NCBI GenBank assembly: GCA_019114755.1
Contig: DXEW01000034.1
Coordinates: 1 to 48,752 of the forward strand
Direction of reading: 5' to 3'
DNA length: 48,752 nucleotides
DNA from: Candidatus Borkfalkia faecavium
Lineage (GTDB): Bacteria; Bacillota; Clostridia; Christensenellales; Borkfalkiaceae
Numbering within the stretch: the stretch's first letter is position 1; each line of letters begins with the position of its first letter. This document shows positions 38,757 through 48,299 of the stretch, piece after piece. The translations under genes were made by a program, and so were the position numbers. The notes below the pieces were generated by a model. It worked only from the letters and a program-made list of their open reading frames with translations. It did not search any database and was not told where the DNA came from.

Positions 38757-39368
38757 TTATGCGTTGTCTTCGTCCATCAGCCCCAGATTGCGGCACAGCT
38801 TTTCCAGATCGAGCTTGCCCTTGGGGTTGATGACGTCGCTGAGGTTGAAGCCGGAATCTTCTTCCCCTTCGACGTATTTCTGGATGACCGCCTTCGGGTC
38901 GAAGGGTTCGGCGGGCCGTTCTTCCGCCTCCGCCGCGGGGGCGGGGGCTTCGGGCGGCTGCGCCGCGAACTCTTCCGCCGCCGCAAAGGGAGCTTCCTTC
39001 CCCAAAAGCGCCGATAAATTTTCGGCATAGCGGGCGTATTTTTCCGACTCGTCCTGCGGGAGGATCCCCTCCGTCTGCGCGGCGAGCGCCTTCCACTTAT
39101 CCGCGAACAGGCGCAGCGTCTGCCACTCCGTCTGCGCGGACATGCGGTAAAATTCTTTGATCTCTTCGCCCTTTTCTTCGGCGGCGACGATCGCCTTGCC
39201 CACCTTGCCCTCGCGGTCTTTATACTCGGCGAGGCTGGCGCGCAGGCTGCGGTTTTCGCCCGTCAATCCCTCTAAGCGGTAATTGAGCTGGCGGATCTTG
39301 ATCTCGTACGCTTCGCGGATGCCCGCGATGAGCTGCTCTACTTCGCGCTGGGTAAACTTTTTAGCCAT
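38757..39368 (-). CDS. DivIVA-like coiled-coil protein
   Basis: 203 residues. Residues ~25-75 form a coiled coil, with LAEYKDREGKVGKAIVAAEE resembling the middle of DivIVA/GpsB proteins; the N-terminal lipid-binding motif of true DivIVA is not evident. A Pro/Ala/Glu-rich linker follows and a short C-terminal conserved block (GFNLSDVINPKGKLDLEKLC). Position before lspA and rluD matches the classical clostridial divIVA location, supporting a division or pole-related role. Its ATG overlaps the stop of the preceding gene (ATGGCTAA). Confidence 0.7.
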   Translation of the reverse strand: MAKKFTQREVEQLIAGIREAYEIKIRQLNYRLEGLTGENRSLRASLAEYKDREGKVGKAIVAAEEKGEEIKEFYRMSAQTEWQTLRLFADKWKALAAQTEGILPQDESEKYARYAENLSALLGKEAPFAAAEEFAAQPPEAPAPAAEAEERPAEPFDPKAVIQKYVEGEEDSGFNLSDVINPKGKLDLEKLCRNLGLMDEDNA

Positions 39369-40803
39369 GGCTCCCCCGTATACTCTCGATGAGTTGATTT
39401 TTGATATCGAACAGCCGCTGCGACAGGTCTACCTTGTACACATGCGGGTTGTCGTTGCGCTTATATTCGTCCCAGAAACTCTCCTTTTCGCGCGCGGCGT
39501 AGGCGCAGATGTCGGCCAAGGAAGGCAGCGGCATGGCGAGCTCTCCCCCGCGGATGACCTGCACGGTGAGCGGGCGGACGGTGTAATCGGTAAAGGTGGT
39601 GCGCTTCCACGTCTCTTTGGGGTGGAAGATGGTGAGGGGCTTGCTCTCGTCGGGCACTTCGCCGCGCACGACGATGAGGTCCGCCTCCGCCTTGCCCGTC
39701 TTTTTATCGTAGATGCGCCACACGTCTTTGAAGGCGGGGTTGGTGATCTTGTCGGAATTGTCGGAAAGTTTGATCTTGGGAACTTCGCCGCCGCCCGCGG
39801 GATACAGGCAGGAGAGCTTGTACACCCCGCCCAGAGAGGGCATATCGGCGCTGGTGATGAGCTTGGTGCCCACCCCCCACAGGTCGATCTTTGCGCCCTG
39901 GTTTTTGAGGGAGGCGATGAGGTATTCGTCCAGATCGCCCGAGGCGCAGATGACGGTGTTCGGGAAGCCCGCCTCGTCCAGCATCCTGCGGGCGCGCTTG
40001 GAAAGGTAGGCGAGGTCTCCGCTGTCTAAGCGGATGCCGACGGGCTCGTGCCCTTCCGCCCGCAGCTCTTCAAACACGCGGATGGCGTTGGGGACGCCGC
40101 TGCGCAGGGTGTCGTAGGTGTCGACGAGCAGCATGCAGGCGTCGGGGAAGACGGCGGCGTATGCCTTGAAGGCCTCGTATTCGGAGGGGAAGTTCATCAC
40201 CCAGCTGTGCGCGTGCGTGCCCGCCACGGGGATGCCGAACAGCTGCCCCGCCAGCACGTTGGAGGTGGAGGTGCAGCCGCCGATGACGGCGGCGCGCGCC
40301 CCGTACACGCCCGCATCCGGGCCCTGGGCGCGGCGGAGGCCGAACTCCATCACGCTGTCGCCCTGCGCGACATAGGCGATCTTCGCCGATTTGGAGGCGA
40401 TGAGCGTCTGGTGGTTGACGATGTTCAAAAGCGCCGTCTCCACGAACTGCGCCTCCAGTACGGGCGCCTTGACGGTGATGATGGGCTCTTCGGGGAAGAC
40501 GAGCGTGCCTTCTGGCACGGCGTACACGTCGCCCGTGAAGCGGAATCCCTTCAAATACTCTAAAAAGTCTTCGCCGAACAGGTGCAGCGAGCGCAGGTAG
40601 GCGATGTCGTCTTCGGTGAAGCGGATGGAACGGATGTACTCGACCGCCTGTTCCAGCCCCGCCGCCACCGAATAGGTGATGATGTTGTTGCGGCGGAAAA
40701 ACAAATCGAACACGGCGACGTCTTCCGTCTTGCCGCTCTTGAAGTAACCGCTCATCATGGTGAGCTGGTATAAGTCGGTGAGGAGGGTCAAGTTGCGCGC
40801 CAT
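39361..40803 (-). CDS. pncB: nicotinate phosphoribosyltransferase
   Basis: 480 residues from the ATG at 40803 (GGAGG spacing 7); the open frame extends upstream but antisense to lgt tail in another frame. First enzyme of the Preiss-Handler route, making nicotinate mononucleotide for NAD. Segments: LTDLYQLTMMSGYFKSG, SKSAKIAYVAQ, GTHAHSWVMNFPSEYEAF (with the usual catalytic His context), VDTYDTLRSGVPNAI, VGIRLDSGDLAYLS and WGVGTKLITS. Starts 1 base after the lgt stop and overlaps the divIVA-like gene by 8 bases. NAD synthesis inside a lipoprotein/division operon is an uncommon pairing. Confidence 0.94.
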   Translation of the reverse strand: MARNLTLLTDLYQLTMMSGYFKSGKTEDVAVFDLFFRRNNIITYSVAAGLEQAVEYIRSIRFTEDDIAYLRSLHLFGEDFLEYLKGFRFTGDVYAVPEGTLVFPEEPIITVKAPVLEAQFVETALLNIVNHQTLIASKSAKIAYVAQGDSVMEFGLRRAQGPDAGVYGARAAVIGGCTSTSNVLAGQLFGIPVAGTHAHSWVMNFPSEYEAFKAYAAVFPDACMLLVDTYDTLRSGVPNAIRVFEELRAEGHEPVGIRLDSGDLAYLSKRARRMLDEAGFPNTVICASGDLDEYLIASLKNQGAKIDLWGVGTKLITSADMPSLGGVYKLSCLYPAGGGEVPKIKLSDNSDKITNPAFKDVWRIYDKKTGKAEADLIVVRGEVPDESKPLTIFHPKETWKRTTFTDYTVRPLTVQVIRGGELAMPLPSLADICAYAAREKESFWDEYKRNDNPHVYKVDLSQRLFDIKNQLIESIRGSHG

Positions 40804-40804
40804 G

Positions 40805-41899
40805 CTATTGTTCCTCCCCTTTGCCCACCTGCGGGGCGGCGTCTTTTGTCTGAGGCGCGTCCGTTTGATTTGTTTGAGAAGGGGCGTCGGCTTGCGCCTG
40901 CGGGGCGGCTTCCCCGTCTTCCGGCTGCCGGGCGGCGTCGGCCCCGTCCGTGCCGCCTGCCTGCGAAGGTGCGGGCGGACCCTGCTTTTTAACGGCGGCG
41001 CGGGCGGCCTCCCGGCGGCGGCGCTCCTCTTCCGCCTTGCGGCGCTGTTCCGCCGTATAATAGACGGGCAGCACGGCGCTGCCTTCCGCCTCGTCGTCTG
41101 CGCCGAACAGCCTGCCATACTTTTTATAATTCCAAATGAGCAGACAGATGGCGAGGGTGAGGCCGCCGAAGGCCATGACCAGGGCGATCACCTGCGATAT
41201 GGGCATGCTGCTGCCGAGGATGAACTGCGGGTCGCGCAGCGGCTCCATGATGGAGCGCACGGTGCCGTAGCCGAACAGGTAGCCTGCAAGGGCGAGGCCG
41301 CTCGGCTTCTTTTTGAACTTCCACATCAATACAAACAGCAGCGCGAAGATGACGAGGTTGAGCATGCTCTCGTAAAAGAAGAAGGCGTAGTGCCATTCGC
41401 CCGTCTTTTCGATGAACACGGCGAAGGGGAACCACTGCAGCGCCTCGTTGGTGACTTCGGCGCCGTACACTTCCTGGTTGACGAAGTTGCCCCAGCGGCC
41501 GATCGCCTGGGCGAGGATGACGCCCGGCACCAGGCAATCTGCCACGCGGAAGAAATTGATCTTGTGGATGAGGCAGAACAGCACCACGCCCAGCGAACCG
41601 CCGATGACCCCGCCGATGATGGAAAGGCCGCCGTCGCGGAAGGTGGAAAACCACTCTGTAATGTCCGACGAGGGGTCGGTGAGCACGAAGAAGGTGCGCG
41701 CGCCGACGATGCCGAGGGGCAGGATGCATAAAAGGAGATCCAGCACCCACTCGGTGGGGATGTTGCGCCGCTTGAACAGCAGCGCCACCACCACCGTCGC
41801 CAGGATGATGCCGCAGACGATGATGACGGCATAGTAGTAGATGGGATAGCCGAAGATGGTAAAATGCGGGTTGTCCGCTACCAAGGCGGAAAGTTCCAT
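40805..41899 (-). CDS. lgt: prolipoprotein diacylglyceryl transferase with low-complexity C-terminal tail
   Basis: 364 residues from the ATG at 41899 (GGAG spacing 10). The first ~260 are Lgt, a polytopic membrane enzyme that attaches diacylglycerol to the lipobox cysteine. Signature GRWGNFVNQEVYG is intact, as are ARTFFVLTDP and FFYESMLNL. A tail of about 100 residues follows: a charged KAEEERRRREAARAAVKK stretch then Gln/Ala/Asp/Pro-rich sequence. Transcribed from the promoter at 42117-42145 as first gene of the operon lgt, pncB, divIVA-like, lspA, rluD, pyrR. Works with LspA on proteins such as the lipoprotein at 2246-4927. Confidence 0.94.
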   Translation of the reverse strand: MELSALVADNPHFTIFGYPIYYYAVIIVCGIILATVVVALLFKRRNIPTEWVLDLLLCILPLGIVGARTFFVLTDPSSDITEWFSTFRDGGLSIIGGVIGGSLGVVLFCLIHKINFFRVADCLVPGVILAQAIGRWGNFVNQEVYGAEVTNEALQWFPFAVFIEKTGEWHYAFFFYESMLNLVIFALLFVLMWKFKKKPSGLALAGYLFGYGTVRSIMEPLRDPQFILGSSMPISQVIALVMAFGGLTLAICLLIWNYKKYGRLFGADDEAEGSAVLPVYYTAEQRRKAEEERRRREAARAAVKKQGPPAPSQAGGTDGADAARQPEDGEAAPQAQADAPSQTNQTDAPQTKDAAPQVGKGEEQ

Positions 41900-42116
41900 A
41901 AGCGTTTTTCTCCGAATTTTCTCTGATGGGGGTGCGCCGAGGCGCATTTGCAAACCTATATTTTTCGCCGCCCGACCTTTGGTGGGCGGTTTTTGTGCCC
42001 TTTTCTCTTGTGCAGCCTTGCGCAGCCGCACACGGGGGGGCGTTTTGCGCCGCTTGCTCTGCGGGCGGCAGAGTTTTTCTGCTCCCTGTCCTTGCAGGGC
42101 GGCAGAATTTTTACCT

Positions 42117-42145
42117 ATTATAGCACATCGGCGGCAGAAAGGCAA
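42117..42145 (-). promoter_or_regulatory. promoter of the lgt-pyrR operon
   Basis: On the minus strand TTGCCT (42140-42145), 17-base spacer, TATAAT (42117-42122). Leader of about 210 bases to lgt. Confidence 0.8.
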
Positions 42146-42398
42146 AGCTATTTGGCGGCAAAATTTGTTTCGCCCCAAAACGCCCCCTTCCGCACACAAA
42201 ACGCATCCTATTTTTTCACAGAAGGGGGCGCGTTTTATACAGAACGTACAGGCGAAAAATATTTCTGACCCGCCCCGCCCGTCTACGGCGGGCGGGGCGG
42301 GCCATTCTGCCCCATCTACGCTTGTTGTGCCCTGCGCCTGCGCCCTTCGCCGCGGGGTGAGGACTTCGACCTGCTCCGCTTGCAAAATGCGCCTCTTT

Positions 42399-42427
42399 TT
42401 GCATATCTTTCCCATGCAAGGTATAAA
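42399..42427 (+). promoter_or_regulatory. promoter of mazF
   Basis: TTGCAT (42399-42404), 17-base spacer, TATAAA (42422-42427), giving a leader of about 140 bases. Confidence 0.65.
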
Positions 42428-42572
42428 ACTTCCTTCAACGGGGCAAACCATAGGGGAAGACCCGAACGGCTGTGCCGCAGAGTTACATATGATGATATGA
42501 CCGGGTAAAAACGGCGAACCGTTTTAGCTCGGCAAAGGGGCCTTCAAAAGAAACCGAACGAGGGATCAACGT

Positions 42573-42929
42573 ATGGAAATTCACAGAGGGGAACTGTACT
42601 ATGCCGACCTCAGCCCCGTAGTCGGCAGCGAGCAGGGCGGCGTGCGGCCCGTGCTCGTGGTACAAAACGATATCGGCAACAAATATTCGCCGACCGTCAT
42701 CGCAGCGGCCGTGACCAGCCGCATGACCAAGGCGCGGCTGCCCACGCACATCGAGATCGCCGCCCGCAGCTACGGGCTGCAAAAAGATTCGGTGATCTTG
42801 CTCGAGCAGATCCGCACCTTAGATAAGCGCCGCCTGAAAGAGCGCATCGGCACCCTGCCGGAGTCGACCATGCGCAAAGTGGACGGCGCCCTGCTCATCA
42901 GCCTCGGCTGCGCCGCGCGCAGCGGCTAA
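42573..42929 (+). CDS. mazF: MazF/EndoA-type endoribonuclease toxin
   Basis: 118 residues, the usual length. Starts [20 protein letters not shown] with the conserved [15 protein letters not shown] (catalytic Arg region) and [15 protein letters not shown] (catalytic Thr region); close to B. subtilis NdoA, which cuts mRNA at UACAU. GAGGG 8 bases upstream. In Bacillus it follows the antitoxin gene ndoAI and alr; here neither is upstream, so it appears to be a solitary toxin gene or one whose antitoxin lies elsewhere. Confidence 0.94.
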   Translation: MEIHRGELYYADLSPVVGSEQGGVRPVLVVQNDIGNKYSPTVIAAAVTSRMTKARLPTHIEIAARSYGLQKDSVILLEQIRTLDKRRLKERIGTLPESTMRKVDGALLISLGCAARSG

Positions 42930-42932
42930 AAC

Positions 42933-42967
42933 AAAAAAGCGTTCTCCTCTATCGGGAGAGCGCTTTT
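42933..42967 (+). terminator. terminator after mazF
   Basis: AAAAGCGTTCTCC pairs with GGGAGAGCGCTTTT (one G-T pair), ending in TTTT-C-TTT. It is also the first unit of the tandem array that follows. Confidence 0.85.
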
Positions 42968-43190
42968 CTTTGGTGTTTGCAGGTTTTTTTTGGAAAGACA
43001 AAAGGCGTTTTCTCCGCGGAAAAGTGTCGCTTTATGCCTGACATAGGTCTTTTTTTGAAGGGCAAAAAGGCGTTGCTTCCGGCGAAAGACGCCTTGTTAT
43101 GCGTGACATAGTTTTTTTGAAAGGACAGAAACGCTTCTTTCGGCGAGAAACACTCCTTTATGCCTGACATAGGACTTTCCTTTTTTTCGG
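42936..43190. repeat. four tandem ~63-66-base hairpin repeats after mazF
   Basis: Units begin near 42936, 43001, 43066 and 43129. Each starts with a GCG-containing hairpin and three carry TTATGCCTGACATAG or TTATGCGTGACATAG followed by a T-rich run and GGA/GAAGGGCA. The mazF terminator is unit one. An ORF on the minus strand through the array is a by-product of the triplet-like period. Confidence 0.75.
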
Positions 43191-43267
43191 AAAACCAAGC
43201 GGCGAAGGGATATATCCTTTTCAAAGCCAAAAAACAGACGGGCTTTACGCCTGCAAACAGACGGGCT

Positions 43268-44761
<1,494 letters not shown>

Positions 44762-44833
44762 AGAGATCCCCTTTTTGCCTCGATTTCAGCGATCGGTCAT
44801 TTACCGCTTATCGGAATTCGCTTATCGGTCATA

Positions 44834-45011
44834 CCGCCGCAAAGCGGCGATGTATGCGCGGCATAGTAGTTGTTTTACGCTTTATATTATTGTCTTTTCC
44901 GCCGCAAAAGCGGCGAACTATGCGCGGCATAGTAGTCGTTTTACGCTTTATACTATTGTCTTTTCCGCCGCAAAGCGGCGAAGTATGCGCGGCATAGTAC
45001 TCTGCAAACGT
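44834..45011. repeat. tandem array of CATAGTA repeats between recX and nnr
   Basis: Three units with 65-66-base period, starting CCGCCGCAAAGCGGCGA at 44834, 44899 and 44965, each with TATGCGCGGCATAGTA and the spacer GTTTTACGCTTTATA. The last unit ends CATAGTACTCTGCAAACG like the single copies at 5062 and 45779. GCCGC/GCGGC forms a small hairpin in each unit. Confidence 0.85.
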
Positions 45012-45085
45012 TTTGTTTTTGAAAGATATAGGCGCATTTACAGCCGGCTGCTGCCGTTTTGCACAAGGCCCGCCGCATTCTTTCC

Positions 45086-45754
45086 TTATTCGCCGCCTTC
45101 TCCCCCGCCGCTTTCGCCCTCGCCTTCTTCCGCACCGCCTTCTTCCGCCCCGTCGCGCAAGGCGGCGACGGCTTCCTTCGCCTCGTCGTAGCCGAAGCCG
45201 CGGGATATGAGGTGGCGGTACGCCTTGGCGAAGTTTTCGCGCGTGGGCGGCTTGTGGCGCATGTATTTTTGCAACACCGCCTCGGCGGCGTTTGCTGCGG
45301 GCGGCAGTTCGGAGAGCGCCGCCTCCACCGCCTCTTCGCCCACGCCCTTCTGTTTGAGTTCGAGGGCGATCAGCCGCGCCCCCTTGCCGCGGGCGGCAAA
45401 GCGCGCATACTGGCGGCCGTATTCGGCGTCGTCTACAAAGCCGTAGCCGCGCAGCTTTTCCAACACATGGTCGCACACGGCGGGAACATACCCCTTTTTG
45501 GCGAGGTAGTCGCGCATCTGCTTTTCCGTCTTCATGGAGGCAGAGAGGTGTTTGAGCGCTTTATCCAGCGCCTGCGATTTTTCGCTTTCCAGCTGGATCT
45601 CGTCCAGCTGCGAAAGTTCGATGTGCTGCCCCACGCGCAGGCGGCAGCGCACCGCCGTCTCCAGCCGCAGGCCGCAGTAAAACCTGCCGTCTACATAGAT
45701 GTTGCAGCGCTCCTTGTCTTTCAGCTGCGGGGTGATGGAAGTGATCTCCGCCAT
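45086..45754 (-). CDS. recX: regulatory protein RecX
   Basis: 222 residues from the ATG at 45754 (GGAGG close upstream). RecX inhibits or modulates RecA filaments. Three-helix repeat segments: ALKHLSASMKTEKQMRDYLAKKGY (as LSASMKTEKQMRDYL), VLEKLRGYGFVDDAEYGRQY and ELKQKGVGEEAVEAAL; C-terminal LISRGFGYDEAKEAV. The last ~22 residues are Gly/Glu only, an acidic tail unlike the usual family end. The ribosome site lies next to a CATAGTA repeat. recA is not in the window. Confidence 0.93.
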   Translation of the reverse strand: MAEITSITPQLKDKERCNIYVDGRFYCGLRLETAVRCRLRVGQHIELSQLDEIQLESEKSQALDKALKHLSASMKTEKQMRDYLAKKGYVPAVCDHVLEKLRGYGFVDDAEYGRQYARFAARGKGARLIALELKQKGVGEEAVEAALSELPPAANAAEAVLQKYMRHKPPTRENFAKAYRHLISRGFGYDEAKEAVAALRDGAEEGGAEEGEGESGGGEGGE

Positions 45755-45769
45755 GTCCGCCTCCTTTGG

Positions 45770-45800
45770 CGATGTATGCCACGCATAGTACTGTGCAAAC
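45770..45800. repeat. CATAGTA-type repeat upstream of recX
   Basis: GATGTATGCCACGCATAGTA followed by CTGTGCAAAC, the same block as at 5068-5088. Confidence 0.75.
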
Positions 45801-45822
45801 CGACAAAATCTGCTTCTATGCG

Positions 45823-45853
45823 AAAAATTCCGCCCCAAGCGGTGCGGAATTTT
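45823..45853 (-). terminator. terminator after the hypothetical gene downstream of ilvE
   Basis: AATTCCGC pairs with GCGGAATT; the minus strand continues with TTT. It begins 5 bases past the stop at 45858. Confidence 0.85.
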
Positions 45854-45857
45854 GTTT

Positions 45858-46199
45858 TCAGGGAACAGCCGTAAAGCCGATGCAGCCTTCCAGCGAAGGC
45901 GGATAATGCGCCTGCAAAAGCGCGGCCACCTGCCGCAGATAGCCGTCTTCCATGTGGTGGAACACCAGGCGGGGCGGGGAGGCTTGCAGGTCGAAGGCGA
46001 AGCGCATGCCCACCTCGGAGTCGAGGCAGCAGAGCTTGAGCGCCTTGCCGACCAGCCCGTTCAGCCAGAGGAAGTCTTCGCTCTCTTCATCCCCTTCCGC
46101 CAAAATATCGGCGTACAATTCGGCGCGGCTTTCAAACTCTTTCCAGAATTTGACGACCGCCTTTTCTTTGGGCTTTTTCGCAAACAGCTTTTCAAACAT
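45858..46199 (-). CDS. hypothetical protein coupled to ilvE
   Basis: 113 residues from the ATG at 46199, which overlaps the ilvE stop by one base (TGATG); the longer frame is antisense-like ilvE tail in another frame. Soluble, starts MFEKLFAKKPKEKAVVKFWK, later LYADILAEGDEESEDFLWLN and LVFHHMEDGYLRQVAALL. No family recognised. Coupling to ilvE implies co-expression, not necessarily related function. Confidence 0.75.
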   Translation of the reverse strand: MFEKLFAKKPKEKAVVKFWKEFESRAELYADILAEGDEESEDFLWLNGLVGKALKLCCLDSEVGMRFAFDLQASPPRLVFHHMEDGYLRQVAALLQAHYPPSLEGCIGFTAVP

Positions 46200-47254
46200 C
46201 ACAGCTTCACGACCCAGCCGAACGGATCGGGCAGGCGGCCCGTCTGGATGCCGGTGATGGTGTCGTACAGCCATTTGGTGATCTCGCCCATCTCGCCGCC
46301 GTTGACCACATAATCGGTGCCCTTATATTCCATCATGCCCACGGGGGAGATGACCGCCGCCGTGCCGGTGCCGAACGCCTCGTTCAGCTTGCCGTTCTTC
46401 TGCGCCTCGATGACCTCGTCGATGGAGACGCGGCGCTCGGAGACCTTGTAGCCGTGCGCGCGCAGCAGCTCGATGCTGCTCTTGCGGGTGATGCCGGGCA
46501 GGATGGAGCCGACGAGCGCGGGGGTGACCACTTCGCCGTCGATGACGAAGAACATATTCATCGAGCCGACCTCTTCGACATACTTCTTTTCGTTGGCGTC
46601 AAGCCACAGCACCTGGTCGAAGCCCTTCTTTTCCGCCTCTTCGCCCGCCTTCAAGGACACGGCGTAGTTGGCGATGCACTTCGCCTCGCCCGTACCGCCG
46701 ACGGTGGCGCGGGTGTAGTAGTCTTCCACCAAAAGGCGGGTGGGAGCCAGGCCGTGCGCGTAGTAGCTGCCCACGGGCGAGAGGATGATGAAGAACAGGT
46801 ATTCGCTGCTCGCGTGCACGCCCAGGGCGACGTTGGTGGCGATGATGGAGGGGCGGATGTACAGCGCGGTGCCGGGCGCGGTGGGGATCCAGTCCTTTTC
46901 CAGCCGCAGCAGCTCAAACATCCCTTCCAAGACCTTCTTTTCGTCGATCTGCGGGATGCACATGCGCTCCGCCGAGCGGTTCATGCGCTTGAAGTTTTCT
47001 TCGGGGCGGAACACGCGCACCTCGCCCGCCTCGTTGCGGAAGGCCTTCAGGCCTTCAAAAATGCCCTGCGCATAGTGAAATACCGTGGTGGCGAGGTCAA
47101 AGGCGACGGGGCCGTACGGCTCGATGCGGGGCTCGTCCCAGGCGCCGTTTTTATAGCGCATGGTCAGCATATAGTCGGTAAAGATCTTGCCGAAGCCGAG
47201 TTTGCTCTGGTCGGCGGGTTTTTCTTTGAGTTTTTCCGCTCTGATGATCTGCAT
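46199..47254 (-). CDS. ilvE: branched-chain amino acid aminotransferase
   Basis: 351 residues from the ATG at 47254; the extra 21 codons upstream run through the promoter leader. Class IV PLP transaminase for Leu, Ile and Val. Segments: FGKIFTDYMLTMRY, FHYAQGIFEGLKAFR, ALYIRPSIIATN, AKCIANYAVSLKAGEEAEKK (PLP lysine should be in KCIANYA context: GEAKCIANYA) and EAFGTGTAAVISPVG. Transcribed from the consensus promoter at 47316-47344. Followed by a coupled hypothetical gene and terminator. Confidence 0.95.
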   Translation of the reverse strand: MQIIRAEKLKEKPADQSKLGFGKIFTDYMLTMRYKNGAWDEPRIEPYGPVAFDLATTVFHYAQGIFEGLKAFRNEAGEVRVFRPEENFKRMNRSAERMCIPQIDEKKVLEGMFELLRLEKDWIPTAPGTALYIRPSIIATNVALGVHASSEYLFFIILSPVGSYYAHGLAPTRLLVEDYYTRATVGGTGEAKCIANYAVSLKAGEEAEKKGFDQVLWLDANEKKYVEEVGSMNMFFVIDGEVVTPALVGSILPGITRKSSIELLRAHGYKVSERRVSIDEVIEAQKNGKLNEAFGTGTAAVISPVGMMEYKGTDYVVNGGEMGEITKWLYDTITGIQTGRLPDPFGWVVKL

Positions 47255-47315
47255 AATACCTATACTTCCTTTATTTTTTGCGGGAAGGCGGCCCTCCCCG
47301 TTTATTTTTGACAAC

Positions 47316-47344
47316 ATTATAGCACACGCGCGCGCGTTTGTAAA
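47316..47344 (-). promoter_or_regulatory. promoter of ilvE
   Basis: On the minus strand TTTACA (47339-47344), 17-base spacer, TATAAT (47316-47321). The spacer is a CG-alternating run. Confidence 0.8.
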
Positions 47345-47651
47345 TTATTTATAAATCGGATAAAACAAATTGCCGCAATCGGTTTTTTCGATTGCCGACA
47401 AGAAGGCTCCGTGTTGCCGGGAGCGGCATTAAGCCGCGGCTTTCGTTTGGCTGCCGCCGTTTGACCCCAGTTGCCGTTCGGCGAGGCCGACGTTTAGTTT
47501 TGACCGGGCTTGCCGCGCGCGTCGCGGCAAGAGGCGCGCGCGGCAAGGCACTTTTCTTCGCCGGCGCACAAGGGGGCGACACTGAAAGACGCGGCGCTAA
47601 AAGATACGGCGCGGCGCTGTTCCTTTCCCAATTATTCCCCAAAAACGCCGC
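47345..47651. other. intergenic region between YigZ-family gene and ilvE
   Basis: No credible gene; an open minus-strand frame here lacks start signals and family features. It holds a strong 13-bp hairpin CTTGCCGCGCGCG/CGCGCGCGGCAAG (47509-47521 with 47535-47547) and a smaller CAATCGG/CGATTG hairpin near 47376-47396. Either could end the YigZ-family transcript, though neither has a minus-strand T-tract. Confidence 0.5.
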
Positions 47652-48287
47652 TCATTCGCCGGGGAGGAAGGGATGCAGAAAACTTTCGCCCGCCGCGACC
47701 TCCACCCTGCCCGCCATAAAGTCGCGGAGGGCGGCGGCAAAGGCGGCCGCCTCCCCTTCCGAAACGAAGACGTGCACGGTGACCTTGTCGGCATAGTCGG
47801 TGGACCCTTCCTCGCAGCGGTTTTGGGCGAGGAATTTTTTCAGGGCGTCGAAATTTTCATACCCCACCGTCAGCGACAGGGCGCGGCAGGGGCGGAATTC
47901 GCGGATCTGCGCCCCCGCCAGCACGTCGGCACAGGCGCCCGCATAGGCGCGCACCAGCCCGCCCGCGCCCAGCTTGATACCGCCGAAATAGCGGGTGACG
48001 ACCACGGCGGTCTGCACCAGTTTTTTGCTCTTGATGACCTCTAACATGGGCATGCCCGCCGTCCCCTGCGGTTCGCCGTCGTCTGAAAAGCGCTGCAGAT
48101 TGCCGGCGTCGTCGGCGATAAAGGCGAAGCAGTTGTGGGTGGCGAGAGAATGGGCGGCGCGGACGCCCGCCACAAAGGCGCGCGCCTGCTCTTCCCCTTC
48201 CGCATGCGCGCACGAGGCGATAAAGCGCGAGCGCTCGATCACCTTTTCGCAGGTATGCGGGGCGACGACGGAGAGATACGGTTTCAT
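47652..48287 (-). CDS. YigZ/IMPACT family protein
   Basis: 211 residues from the ATG at 48287; 17 extra upstream codons come from a repeat. N-terminal UPF0029/IMPACT domain: SRFIASCAHAEGEEQA, AAHSLATHNCFAF, RFSDDGEPQGTAG, VVVTRYFGGIKLGAGGLVRAY; C-terminal ferredoxin-like DUF1949 domain. YigZ relatives are linked to translation, and eukaryotic IMPACT to GCN2 control; the bacterial role is unsettled. AGGTG upstream. Single gene flanked by repeats. Confidence 0.92.
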   Translation of the reverse strand: MKPYLSVVAPHTCEKVIERSRFIASCAHAEGEEQARAFVAGVRAAHSLATHNCFAFIADDAGNLQRFSDDGEPQGTAGMPMLEVIKSKKLVQTAVVVTRYFGGIKLGAGGLVRAYAGACADVLAGAQIREFRPCRALSLTVGYENFDALKKFLAQNRCEEGSTDYADKVTVHVFVSEGEAAAFAAALRDFMAGRVEVAAGESFLHPFLPGE

Positions 48288-48299
48288 GTTCGGCACCTG

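Larger units (their letters stand above)
41900..42572. other. intergenic region between divergent lgt and mazF
   Basis: No gene seen in 670 bases. It holds both promoters, a CCGCCC/GGGCGG hairpin with T5 on the plus strand (about 41969-41996), two GGCGGCAGA-N-TTTTT repeats (42064-42113), a long inverted repeat with CGCCCCCTTC arms (about 42181-42232) and a perfect hairpin CCCGCCCCGCCCG/CGGGCGGGGCGGG (42271-42304). No antitoxin ORF for mazF was found. Confidence 0.6.

Noticed and set aside
41900-42451. Upstream extension of lgt by 184 codons
   Set aside because: Passes through the lgt promoter and hairpins; the Lgt family start fits MELSALVADN at 41899.
42949-43230. 93-codon minus-strand ORF in the array after mazF
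   Set aside because: Apparent 22-residue repeats come from the near-66-base tandem units; no ribosome site, overlaps the terminator.
47349-47642. 97-codon minus-strand ORF between the YigZ-family gene and ilvE
   Set aside because: Starts at TTG without ribosome site, Arg/Pro/Ala-rich, overlaps hairpins; looks non-coding.
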